A stretch of DNA of 22,945 bases from Bacillota bacterium (GCA_023424865.1 JAFADM010000482.1:1-22945); one strand, 5' to 3'; shown: positions 7,440 to 14,804, counted from the first letter of the stretch. The notes: a model not told the origin generated them from the sequence alone. Translations and numbers: made by a program.

Positions 7440-7993
7440 AGGAAATGCTTTTAGGCATTACCGGCAGCATCGCAGCCTATAAGGCGGCTGAAATTGCAAA
7501 CCGACTTACGAAAAAGGATGTCTTGGTTCATACCATCATGACCCGGGCTGCCAGGGAGTTTATAACGCCTCTCACACTTCAGACCCTTACCCGGAACAAG
7601 GTATATACCGATATGTTTGAGCCGGTGGTCTATCCCGATGTCCGGCATATTTCCCTGGCTCAAAAGGCGTCCCTATGCCTTATCGCCCCCGCCACAGCCA
7701 ATATTATCGGAAAGCTGGCCTCAGGTATTGCTGATGATATGCTTTCGACCGTGGTAATGGCCATTTTAAATAAACCTGTTCTTATCTGCCCTGCCATGAA
7801 TACTGCCATGTATGAAAATCCTATAAATCAGGACAATATGCGTAAGCTTGCCTCCTATGGCTTTCGTTTTATAGAACCCAAAGAATCCCGGCTTGCCTGC
7901 GGAGACCTTGGAAAAGGGGCTCTGGCCGATGTGGATGTTATTGTGGCAGCAGTGATGGAAACGCTTAATACCACAAAAGAATCGAGCGACTAA
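7436..7993 (+). CDS. coaC: Phosphopantothenoylcysteine decarboxylase
   Basis: This FMN-dependent flavoprotein decarboxylates phosphopantothenoylcysteine to 4'-phosphopantetheine, directly after the CoaB step. The 185-residue length fits monofunctional CoaC. Visible landmarks are the N-terminal GITGSIAAYKA, the active-site histidine H71 in DVRHISLA, the FMN/substrate segment IAPATANIIGKLASGIADDML, the PAMN motif at 119-122 (N122), and the catalytic cysteine C155 in RLACGDLGKGALAD. All three catalytic residues are present. The start ATG overlaps the coaB stop and has GGGGGGAAA upstream. The following peptidase gene starts at the base after its stop codon, so the three genes are surely co-transcribed. 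Confidence 0.95.
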   Translation: MKEMLLGITGSIAAYKAAEIANRLTKKDVLVHTIMTRAAREFITPLTLQTLTRNKVYTDMFEPVVYPDVRHISLAQKASLCLIAPATANIIGKLASGIADDMLSTVVMAILNKPVLICPAMNTAMYENPINQDNMRKLASYGFRFIEPKESRLACGDLGKGALADVDVIVAAVMETLNTTKESSD

Positions 7994-8986
7994 ATGAAGG
8001 ATTTAAAAGAAATCAGCATTAATGCCATAGAAGGCTTTAACATAGGCCAGGCTCAGAACCGGACAGCAGCCACTGGCTGTACCGCAGTTATTTGTGAAAA
8101 GGGAGCTGTGTGCGGTGTGGATGTTCGGGGCGGTTCTCCCGGCACCCGGGATACCGATGCCCTCAACCCTGTTAATAACCGCAAGGAAGTTCATGCGGTG
8201 CTTCTAGCAGGGGGAAGTACCTTCGGGCTGGATGCGGCAGGAGGGGTTATGCGTTTTTTAGAAGAGAAGGGCATAGGCCGGGATGTGGGCGTTACTGTAG
8301 TGCCTAATGTTTGCGGGGCCATCCTCTTCGATTTAAAATGCGGGGATCACAGGGTGAGGCCTGATGCTCCTATGGGCTACGAGGCCTGTATCCAGGCTTT
8401 TTCCGGTCAAGCCTGGAAAAGCGGCAATTACGGTGCGGGTACGGGAGCCACGGTTGGCACCTCCCTTGGAATCCACAGAGCTATGAAGGGCGGTATCGGA
8501 AGCAGTGCCCTTTGCTATGATAAGCTCAAGGTAGGAGCCATACTTGCGGTAAACTGCGTCGGGGATATTTATGACAGCCACTGCGGACAGGTTCTGGCAG
8601 GGCTTCGCACCGAAGACGGCAAAGGCTTGGCCGACAGCGAATCCGCTATTTTGGAAGGTTATATAAGACGTGAGGACATGTTCAGCGGTAATACCATTAT
8701 TGGCGTTATCCTCACCAATGCAAGGCTTACCAAGGCCCAGGCCACAAAGCTTGCCGCCGTGAGTCAAAACGGTATTGCAAGGGCTGTTCGCCCTGCCAAT
8801 ACCATCTATGACGGAGACAGCCTCTTTGCCATGTGCACGGGAGAGGTGGAAGCGACGTTGGATGCTGTGGGTGTACTGGCTTGCAGGGCTGTGGAAAAGG
8901 CCATACTGAATGCGGTTCGAAGTGCCGAATCCTACGGCGGTTATCCCGCCTATAAAAGCTTTAGTCAGGTACGGCTCCAGCCTTAA
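7994..8986 (+). CDS. P1-family (DmpA/BapA/NylC-like) N-terminal-nucleophile peptidase
   Basis: This 330-residue protein belongs to the P1 peptidase group, which cleaves itself into two chains to expose a new N-terminal nucleophile. Family hallmarks are GFNIGQAQNRTAATGCT, GVDVRGGSPGTRDTD, VLLAGGSTFGLDAAGGVMRFLEE and NYGAGTGATVG. The probable self-cleavage site is Asn233-Thr234 in FSGNTIIGVILTNARLTKAQA, matching the Asn/Thr junction of NylC-type enzymes, with Thr234 as nucleophile. Relatives hydrolyse N-terminal D-Ala or beta-Ala amides or nylon oligomers. No signal peptide is seen, so it should be cytoplasmic. It begins directly after the coaC stop with no spacer. That placement suggests a link to beta-alanine or pantothenate-derived amides, which is an inference; general peptide salvage is the alternative. 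Confidence 0.85.
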   Translation: MKDLKEISINAIEGFNIGQAQNRTAATGCTAVICEKGAVCGVDVRGGSPGTRDTDALNPVNNRKEVHAVLLAGGSTFGLDAAGGVMRFLEEKGIGRDVGVTVVPNVCGAILFDLKCGDHRVRPDAPMGYEACIQAFSGQAWKSGNYGAGTGATVGTSLGIHRAMKGGIGSSALCYDKLKVGAILAVNCVGDIYDSHCGQVLAGLRTEDGKGLADSESAILEGYIRREDMFSGNTIIGVILTNARLTKAQATKLAAVSQNGIARAVRPANTIYDGDSLFAMCTGEVEATLDAVGVLACRAVEKAILNAVRSAESYGGYPAYKSFSQVRLQP

Positions 8987-9043
8987 CCGGATTTACAGTA
9001 TTTTTGTCAATTGCTCAGCAGGTTTCTGAATCATACCCAGCAA

Positions 9044-9075
9044 TCTTTCTTAAAGCCAGTCTTTCTTAAAGCCAG
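9044..9075 (+). repeat. 16-bp tandem repeat, two copies, followed by a T-tract
   Basis: The unit TCTTTCTTAAAGCCAG occurs twice without a gap (9044-9059, 9060-9075). It is followed within 4 bp by a run of ten T (9080-9089). The unit lets a small AAAG/CTTT stem form, but it is too weak to call a terminator with confidence. Confidence 0.85.
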
Positions 9076-9095
9076 TCTCTTTTTTTTTTCATTTC

Positions 9096-9104
9096 TGTGG
9101 ATAA
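9096..9104 (-). promoter_or_regulatory. DnaA-box sequence 1
   Basis: On the minus strand this reads TTATCCACA, the exact DnaA-box consensus. It lies in noncoding DNA. DnaA binding here is unproven. Confidence 0.4.
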
Positions 9105-9178
9105 CTATTTATATTAAGGGTATCAGTAATTGGCCCCAAAACATATAATCCATTATTTTTCACTTCCTTTACAGAGTG

Positions 9179-9203
9179 CGGCAGGGACTTGTACACCCTG
9201 CCG
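9179..9203. other. Perfect hairpin, 8-bp stem
   Basis: CGGCAGGG (9179-9186) and CCCTGCCG (9196-9203) pair perfectly around a 9-nt loop. Neither side is followed by a T-run, so it is not a standard terminator. It may stabilise a 3' end of the peptidase or kinase transcript. Confidence 0.55.
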
Positions 9204-9243
9204 TTCCAGCGTTTGCCGCGAAATGCAATTGTAACCCGGGCCA

Positions 9244-9298
9244 TAAAAGAGCAACAGGGAAGGCTACTCCCGGTAGTTCTTTTACACCGAAAGGGTGT
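9244..9298 (+). other. Imperfect long hairpin plus adjoining small hairpin
   Basis: TAAAAGAGCAACAGGGA (9244-9260) can pair with TCCCGGTAGTTCTTTTA (9268-9284), with two mismatches and one G-T pair. Immediately after it, ACACC (9284-9288) and GGTGT (9294-9298) form a short stem around GAAAG. Pairing is slightly better in a plus-strand transcript. Function unknown. Confidence 0.4.
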
Positions 9299-9315
9299 GG
9301 ATATCTCGAATAAAA

Positions 9316-9324
9316 TGTGGATAA
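9316..9324 (-). promoter_or_regulatory. DnaA-box sequence 2
   Basis: This is a second exact TTATCCACA on the minus strand, 220 bp from the first. A one-mismatch copy (ATATCCACA) lies at 9296-9304, 20 bp upstream. Confidence 0.4.
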
Positions 9325-9328
9325 CTTT

Positions 9329-9364
9329 TTACGGATTCCATTCAAAACAGTATTCGGAAACGCC
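9329..9364 (-). pseudogene. 3' relic of an AraC-type regulator gene
   Basis: The minus strand reads GVSEYCFEWNP and stop. The Cache-AraC regulator ending at 16591 finishes GVSEYRLKWNP and stop. Over about 41 bp (9325-9365 against 16587-16627) the DNA differs at only four positions. No AraC coding sequence continues upstream; the YesM-type kinase gene ends 25 bp away. I infer that a paralogous regulator gene once ended here and was lost by deletion or recombination. An origin by gene conversion of a short tail is possible. Confidence 0.65.
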
Positions 9365-9388
9365 TTGTGTTCCGTATTAAAAAGAGGC

Positions 9389-11161
9389 TCAGAGGCTAAC
9401 CGGGAGGTGGGCCAGCCGCAGGGTGACACAGGTCCCCTCCTTATACCTGCTTTCGATGTTAAGGCCGTACTCGGGACCGTAAACGCTCCGGATGCGAATG
9501 TTGATGTTTGAAAGGCCGATTCCCACGGTGTTTTCCTCAGCTTCGGGGTTCTCAAGCCTGCGGTTGATGGCCTCAAGGGCCTCCGGCGGGATGCCTATGC
9601 CTGAATCGCGGATCTCAAAGACAATCCGGCCGTCGTCCAGCAGGCTTCCCTTAATTTCAAGGGTCCCCGGCCCGGATTTCATTTCCAGGCCATGATAAAC
9701 AGCGTTTTCAATGATGGGTTGAAGGATGAACTTGATTATGGGAACGGGGAGCAGGGCGGGATCGATCTCTTTTTTTATCGTGTAGCGGCCGTTATAACGC
9801 ACCTTAATGATATCAATGTAATTATCAATACAGGCAAGCTCCTCCCTGACGGTTACGGTTTTGTCCTGGCGGATGCAGTAACGGAGCATTTTGGACATGG
9901 AGGACGAAATGGAGACAATTTCATGGGATTTGTATGAAAAGGCGATATTCCTTATGCAGTCCAGTGTATTGTAGAGGAAATGGGGGTTAATCTGGTTTTG
10001 AAGGGCCGAAAGCTCCGCCTGCTTTTTAGCCAGCTCCATTTCATAAAGCTGTCCCTGGGTTGAGAAAATCCGTGTCGTAAGCCGCTCGATTTCTTCCAGC
10101 ATTTCATTGATGTCCTCAGCCATCTGCTCCACCTCGTTGTCTCCTGATACGACAAGACGTTTTTTCAGGCTTCCGTAATTGATATTTTTCATAAAGGCGG
10201 ACAGGCGGTTAATAGGGCGCGTGATATTTCCGATAATGAGAACTCCGAAGGCAAAGAGTAAAATCAGGACAGCGGCCGCAAAAATTGTCGTAAATACGCG
10301 CAGGGATTTGATTGGCAGGAGCAGGCCCTTTATGGGGACAACGCTTATGAGGGTCCAGGACATGTCCGGAATGAGATGCCGTTTAATAAGGGCCTTTTCA
10401 CCCCTGTATTCGTCTACGAAGGTATCCCCCCTGTCTGCAACCAGCGCCGTCAGCTCGGGATCAAGAGCGTCGCCGATGGCGCCTTCGCCGTTTACTGCGA
10501 GAATGCTGTTGTCCTGGTTCACCAGGTACAGGGAGGAGTATTGGGGCAGCTGCACCTTCTGCATAATAGGATTAAGGGAATCATTGGTAAAAACGATGTA
10601 ACAGTACTGCGTTTCCCTGGGCTGGGAAAAGAGGCCGAAGGGCAGGGTATAAACATAGGTGTAGGTATTCTCGGAGTAGACCACCTGGAAGCTGCCCTTC
10701 CCTTTGGACAGAGGAGCCCCTTCCCTTGTCATGCCCCGGATAACCTCCAGTAAATCATAATCCGGTACGCTCCGGCTGAAAATAACCCGATCCCGGCTGT
10801 CATGCAGGATGATGTCCTGTATATTGCTGTTGGAGAGGCTGATATAATCGAAGAGGTTCCGGATGAATTTTACATAATCAGCCCTGAGCTGGTAATTGTC
10901 GCTGCCCATAAACTGCTGGACATAAGTGTTGTAGGCAATGGTATTGCCCAGCTCAATCATGGTCTTGGCATGAATGGACATGTTCTCCTCAAACTGGGAA
11001 AGCAGATTGGAGGTATTTACCTCCGAGGTGGAGCGGGCCATATAATAGAATTGGGAAAGATAAACAATCTGAATTAAGAGCAGCAGCGCGGCGGAGATTC
11101 CGATAAGCAGAAAAAGCTGATGCTTGAGTTTTACGTTTTTAAAGATCTCATTCCATTTCAT
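9389..11161 (-). CDS. YesM-like sensor histidine kinase
   Basis: This 590-residue kinase has a first membrane helix (about 16-36), a large extracellular Cache-type sensor (about 37-285), a second helix (about 287-311), and a HAMP linker beginning NITRPINRLSAFM (312-365). The His_kinase domain follows with phospho-acceptor H394 in NQINPHFLYNTLD, then an HATPase_c domain with the N-box ILQPIIENAVYHGLE, DSGIGIP and VGIGLSNINIRIRSVYG. Such kinases sense extracellular oligosaccharides, often together with a binding protein, and phosphorylate a YesN-type regulator. That regulator gene lies 93 bp upstream in the same orientation. I chose the ATG at 11161, preceded by AAGGAAGGCGG and giving MKWNEIFKNVKLKHQ; a longer version would add a hydrophilic tail without a ribosome site. 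The ligand is unknown. Confidence 0.9.
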   Translation of the reverse strand: MKWNEIFKNVKLKHQLFLLIGISAALLLLIQIVYLSQFYYMARSTSEVNTSNLLSQFEENMSIHAKTMIELGNTIAYNTYVQQFMGSDNYQLRADYVKFIRNLFDYISLSNSNIQDIILHDSRDRVIFSRSVPDYDLLEVIRGMTREGAPLSKGKGSFQVVYSENTYTYVYTLPFGLFSQPRETQYCYIVFTNDSLNPIMQKVQLPQYSSLYLVNQDNSILAVNGEGAIGDALDPELTALVADRGDTFVDEYRGEKALIKRHLIPDMSWTLISVVPIKGLLLPIKSLRVFTTIFAAAVLILLFAFGVLIIGNITRPINRLSAFMKNINYGSLKKRLVVSGDNEVEQMAEDINEMLEEIERLTTRIFSTQGQLYEMELAKKQAELSALQNQINPHFLYNTLDCIRNIAFSYKSHEIVSISSSMSKMLRYCIRQDKTVTVREELACIDNYIDIIKVRYNGRYTIKKEIDPALLPVPIIKFILQPIIENAVYHGLEMKSGPGTLEIKGSLLDDGRIVFEIRDSGIGIPPEALEAINRRLENPEAEENTVGIGLSNINIRIRSVYGPEYGLNIESRYKEGTCVTLRLAHLPVSL

Positions 11162-11254
11162 AATCCGCCTTCCTTGTCCTTCGTAATCTCCCTGTCCCAA
11201 TTGAGGCTCCTGTTTCTCAAAAGCGCCTTATGGGCTTCAAACCCTTCCTCCTGT

Positions 11255-12685
11255 TTATTTAAGGCCTTTTTCAAGGGTCTTCCGGTATTGATAGGGCGTC
11301 AGGGAGGTGTGCTTTTTAAAGGCCTTGCTGAAATAAAAATAATCCGAATACCCGCAGTCAATTCCGATCTTCTCTATGGTCAAGTCCGTTGAGGCCAGGA
11401 GCTCGCAGGCTTTGCCCATGCGGTAGCCCGTCAGGTATCTGGAATAGGTTGTCCCTCCAAACTTTTTAAACATCCTGCAGGCATTGGTAAAATTCGTACA
11501 GGCATGAGCCGCCGCATCCGTAAGGCTTATCTGCTTCTGATAATGGCTGTGAATGAACGCCATCATGGCGTCGTAGATTTCCCTGCCCCTGGCATCCGCC
11601 GCGGGAAGCACATCCCCGCTGATGGACGCCTCCAGAATGCTGAACAGGCCTTCGCACAGATCCCGGATATCCGAGAACTGTTCCAGGATCTGCTGATAGT
11701 CCAGGAGCCGGTACTCTCCCAACAGCTCGCCGTCATTTATGCAGTGAAGGAGGACCTGATCCCAGAAGACGGAAACACCACCCAAATTCACGGCTTCTTC
11801 CCCAAAACAGGCGGGAATCTCCCGCAGGGTTTCCTTAAGTTTAACGAGATTCCGCTCGTCATAAAGGCGGTTGCAGGTGTCGACGCATTTTTTGAGGCTT
11901 TTAAGATCTGTTTCATAATAGAGGACGGGCTCGGATTTCCCGGTAATAAAATCGTTATGATAAGCCATTTCAGCCTGACCCGCAAGCTCGGAAAAGGATG
12001 CCCGATCCGGGGGGAATGCCAGGCTCATGCCCGCTTTTCCCCGGCCGCCGCTTTTAATAAGTCCCTCGGGATACCCGGCTTCAGCCGGAAACTTTAAATA
12101 ATAGAGGTATTTGCCGGGAGCCAATGTAAAGCGGACGCTTTGTGTCTCCTTTCCCTGATCCGGAAAATCGCTTTCCGGCTCCGTGGCCCATAGCGCGGCG
12201 GCATGGTAAAACTGCCCTCCGGCGGGAACAGGCTGGGCAAACAGGGTTTCCGGAATGATTTCTCCGTTCATGAGCCTATCAAAAAGCAAGTGGCTTTTAA
12301 TATGGGCCTTTTCATCCAGGCGGGCGCGGAGCCGTTTAAGGAAGGGTTCGGTCTCATCCAGGCCCACAGGCTTCAGAAAGTAGTCGAAAGCCCCTGATTT
12401 CAATGCCTGCCGGGCATATTCAAATTCCGCGTAGCCGCTCAAAAACACGACCTCCGTATCAATGCCCTTTTCCCTCACGGCTTTGAGCAGCTCAATCCCA
12501 TTGAGATCAGGCATACGGATATCGGTCATCAACACGTCCACTTCCCGGTTGGCAAGAGCCGACAGAGCGGCCACGGAGCTCTCCATAACAAAATCAACAC
12601 GAAATCCGTATTTTTCCCATGGAAAGACCTGCCTCATGCCCTTCAGCTCCCAGGGCTCGTCGTCTAAAAGCATCACGGTGTACAT
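11255..12685 (-). CDS. YesN-like response regulator with AraC DNA-binding domain
   Basis: The 476-residue protein has an N-terminal receiver (about 1-125) with D8-D9 in LLDDEPW, phospho-acceptor D55 in VLMTDIRMPDLNG, and the lysine of DYFLKPVG. A long middle region without recognised motifs follows. The C-terminal 100 residues form a double helix-turn-helix AraC domain (ACRMFKKFGGTTYSRYLTGYRMGKACELL, then IGIDCGYSDYFYFSKAFKKHTSLTPYQYR). It should bind near the divergent promoter and activate the sugar importer genes starting at 12848 when phosphorylated by the downstream YesM-like kinase. The ATG at 12685 is preceded by AAAAGGGG at a normal distance. An upstream in-frame start would begin inside the promoter and is unlikely. 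Confidence 0.9.
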   Translation of the reverse strand: MYTVMLLDDEPWELKGMRQVFPWEKYGFRVDFVMESSVAALSALANREVDVLMTDIRMPDLNGIELLKAVREKGIDTEVVFLSGYAEFEYARQALKSGAFDYFLKPVGLDETEPFLKRLRARLDEKAHIKSHLLFDRLMNGEIIPETLFAQPVPAGGQFYHAAALWATEPESDFPDQGKETQSVRFTLAPGKYLYYLKFPAEAGYPEGLIKSGGRGKAGMSLAFPPDRASFSELAGQAEMAYHNDFITGKSEPVLYYETDLKSLKKCVDTCNRLYDERNLVKLKETLREIPACFGEEAVNLGGVSVFWDQVLLHCINDGELLGEYRLLDYQQILEQFSDIRDLCEGLFSILEASISGDVLPAADARGREIYDAMMAFIHSHYQKQISLTDAAAHACTNFTNACRMFKKFGGTTYSRYLTGYRMGKACELLASTDLTIEKIGIDCGYSDYFYFSKAFKKHTSLTPYQYRKTLEKGLK

Positions 12686-12707
12686 CCGGAAAACCCCTTT
12701 TCTTTTC

Positions 12708-12736
12708 AAAATACCCCATTGGAGATTCTCAGTCAA
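12708..12736 (-). promoter_or_regulatory. Sigma-A-type promoter for the YesN/YesM genes
   Basis: Read on the minus strand, TTGACT (12736-12731) and TATTTT (12713-12708) are spaced by exactly 17 bp. The start of transcription would fall near 12700, leaving a very short leader before the ATG at 12685. Confidence 0.6.
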
Positions 12737-12796
12737 GGCGCGTAAAAATAATACCAAAATAAATCAGGATTTTACATAGGGCGCTTTTGCCGGGGA

Positions 12797-12805
12797 TGCT
12801 ATAGT
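12797..12805 (+). promoter_or_regulatory. Extended -10 box before the locus A importer
   Basis: TGCTATAGT is a good extended -10 element. No -35 box lies at the normal distance (TTTACA at 12771-12776 is 23 bp away), as expected for a promoter that needs an activator. The YesN-type regulator encoded divergently is the obvious candidate. Confidence 0.42.
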
Positions 12806-12847
12806 AGGCTTACCGAGGCAACATGCCGGAGAATTGGAGGATTAGAC

Positions 12848-13789
12848 GTGGCTTCTGTGTCCGCAGGCGTTCCCAAAACACGAAAACTGAAAATGCAAAA
12901 CCGCTCCATTAAACGAAGCATCCCGCTGCTTATCTTGTTTATACCTGTTATAGCCTATTACATTTGCTTTCACTACTTACCCATGTTCGGCATTGTAATG
13001 GCTTTTCAAAATTATAATATAAGGGATGGATTTTTTGGAAGCTCCTGGGTGGGGTTTAAATATTTCAATCTCATTTTTAACACGCCCGCAACCCTGAACG
13101 TAGTAAAGAACACCCTATTGCTTGGTGTCTCACGCTTCCTCATCAGCATTCCTTTCCCCATTCTGATGGCCCTGATGCTCAATGAGGTGAAAGGAAAAAA
13201 CTTTAAAAAAACAGTACAAACCGCCGTTTACCTGCCCCACTTTCTCTCCTGGGTCATCGTGGGAGGTATTGTGGTTAACCTCTTCGGTCAGGAGACGGGG
13301 GCCGTAAACAACCTCGTACGTTATATATGGGGGGAGCCTTACGCCTTTTTATACAATGAAAAAGCCTGGCTTGCCATTTTCTACGGGTCGGGCATATGGA
13401 AGGAATGCGGGTTTTCAGCCATCATCTATCTGGCCGCCTTGACCGGTGTGGATCCGGAGCTTTACGACGCCGCTTCCATCGACGGAGCAAGCAAGCTCCA
13501 ACGAATATGGAATGTCACCCTTCCCTGTATTATGCCAACCATTGTTATCAATCTCATCCTTCAAATAGGCAATTCGGTTAACGTGGGTTTTGATCAGATT
13601 TATGTCTTGACAAACCCGACGGTCAACAATATCGCCGATGTGGTCAGCACTTATGTCTACAGAGTGGGGCTCCAGCAGATGCAATTCAGCCTGACGAGCG
13701 CTATGGGCCTGTTTCAATCCCTTTTGGGAATCACTCTGGTCGTGCTCACCAATCGCATAGCAAAAAAAGCAGGGATGAACCTGTGGTAG
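12848..13789 (+). CDS. LplB-type carbohydrate ABC transporter permease (locus A)
   Basis: This 313-residue inner-membrane permease has about six helices. It belongs to the LplB branch of the CUT1 sugar importers, recognised by the N-terminal SIPLLILFIPVIAYYICFHYLPMFGIVMAFQNYNIRDG and the EAA loop IYLAALTGVDPELYDAASIDGASKLQRIWNVTLP, which docks the ATPase. With the next two genes it forms an importer for an oligosaccharide. No ATPase gene is present, as usual for this family, so a shared MsmX/UgpC-type ATPase should serve it. The start is a GTG with GGAGG 7 bases upstream. It is transcribed divergently from the YesN-type regulator. Confidence 0.92.
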   Translation: MASVSAGVPKTRKLKMQNRSIKRSIPLLILFIPVIAYYICFHYLPMFGIVMAFQNYNIRDGFFGSSWVGFKYFNLIFNTPATLNVVKNTLLLGVSRFLISIPFPILMALMLNEVKGKNFKKTVQTAVYLPHFLSWVIVGGIVVNLFGQETGAVNNLVRYIWGEPYAFLYNEKAWLAIFYGSGIWKECGFSAIIYLAALTGVDPELYDAASIDGASKLQRIWNVTLPCIMPTIVINLILQIGNSVNVGFDQIYVLTNPTVNNIADVVSTYVYRVGLQQMQFSLTSAMGLFQSLLGITLVVLTNRIAKKAGMNLW

Positions 13790-13878
13790 GGGTAGCAACA
13801 ATCCCCTGAGAATGCGGGTTGGAAATGCAAACAATAAATAGACAGAATAAACAATTTGTGAATATAAGCGAATGCACC

Positions 13879-13895
13879 CCAGGTTTCATACCTGG
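13879..13895 (+). other. Small hairpin in the spacer between the locus A permease genes
   Basis: CCAGGT (13879-13884) and ACCTGG (13890-13895) pair perfectly around a 5-nt loop. It lies in an unusually long 136-bp spacer between two genes that normally abut, and about 30 bp before the second permease start. No T-run follows. Confidence 0.4.
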
Positions 13896-13925
13896 TTGGT
13901 ACTTCGCGGAAAGGCATGGTCATAA

Positions 13926-14804
13926 ATGAGAGAAACACGGGGCGATAAAATTCTGAACGTCTTTAATTATGTGCTGCTTGCTTTGGCGGGCCTTGTCTGC
14001 ATCCTGCCTGTGGTGAACGTTTTTGCAACGGCCTTCAGCGATTCCGTGGCGGTGGAGTCGGGACAGGTGGGGCTCTGGCCCGTTAATCCGACGCTGGATT
14101 CCTTTAAGCTTCTCATCAAAGGCACCATGGCCTTCAAAGCCTTTGGCAACAGCGTGGTGATTACGCTTGTCGGTACCACCTTCAGTATGCTTATGACTAT
14201 TGCCGCGGCCTATCCCCTGTCCAAGAGCTACTTTGTCCTCAACGGATTTTTTACCAAGGCCATTGTCTTTACCATGCTTTTCAGCGGAGGCATGATTCCC
14301 TCCTATATTGTAATACAGAAATTCGGCCTCATCGACAATTATGCCGCCCTCTGGCTCCCTGCCGCCATAAGCACCTATAACATGCTTATCATGCGAACCT
14401 TTTTCCATAACATTCCCGCGGAAATTGAGGAGGCGGCTATTATTGACGGCTGCGGCGAGCTCCGGCTTATGTGGGGAATTTACCTGCCCCTTTCCGTACC
14501 GGTTATCGCAACCCTTACGCTGTTTTACGGCGTAGCCCATTGGAATGCTTTTATGAGCGTTCTGCTTTACATCAACGATCCGGCGAAGCAAAACCTGTCC
14601 GTGCTGGTTCAGCAAATGATCAAGAGCATGAATGTGCTGAACAATGAAATCATCAACGCCAACCCGGAGGATCTGAAAGCAGTTACAACGGCCGGAATAC
14701 GGGCCTCGGGGGTTGTGGTCATGGTTCTGCCCATGCTGGCGGTTTATCCCATTCTGCAAAAATATTATGTCAAAGGGATTATGCTTGGTTCGGTTAAAGG
14801 ATAA
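13926..14804 (+). CDS. YtcP/LplC-type carbohydrate ABC transporter permease (locus A)
   Basis: This is the second permease subunit, 292 residues with about six helices. It shows the MalG/YtcP-type features: the N-terminal FNYVLLALAGLVCILPVVNVFATAFS, the periplasmic-side phrase GQVGLWPVNPTLDSFK, the EAA loop IPAEIEEAAIIDGCGELRLMWGIYLPLSVPV, and the family ending ILQKYYVKGIMLGSVKG. It pairs with the LplB-type permease before it. The ribosome site is weak (GGAAAGG), and the preceding spacer is 136 bp with a small hairpin, so its translation may be tuned separately. The binding-protein gene follows after 27 bp. Confidence 0.93.
   Translation: MRETRGDKILNVFNYVLLALAGLVCILPVVNVFATAFSDSVAVESGQVGLWPVNPTLDSFKLLIKGTMAFKAFGNSVVITLVGTTFSMLMTIAAAYPLSKSYFVLNGFFTKAIVFTMLFSGGMIPSYIVIQKFGLIDNYAALWLPAAISTYNMLIMRTFFHNIPAEIEEAAIIDGCGELRLMWGIYLPLSVPVIATLTLFYGVAHWNAFMSVLLYINDPAKQNLSVLVQQMIKSMNVLNNEIINANPEDLKAVTTAGIRASGVVVMVLPMLAVYPILQKYYVKGIMLGSVKG

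Larger units (their letters stand above)
8987..9388. other. Noncoding island between convergent operons
   Basis: No convincing gene lies in these 402 bp. In order they hold a 16-bp tandem repeat with a T-tract, a first exact DnaA-box sequence, a perfect 8-bp-stem hairpin, a longer imperfect hairpin, a small hairpin, a second exact DnaA-box sequence, and a 3' remnant of an AraC-type gene. Neither flanking operon has a classical terminator that I can recognise here. The parts are listed separately. Confidence 0.6.

Noticed and set aside
9179..9203. Hairpin considered as a rho-independent terminator
   Set aside because: No T-run follows the stem on either strand.
9169..9576. 135-codon open frame on the minus strand across the kinase gene end and the island
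   Set aside because: It lies in another frame of the kinase gene, is rich in Pro/Arg/Ser with no domain signal, and has no ribosome site.
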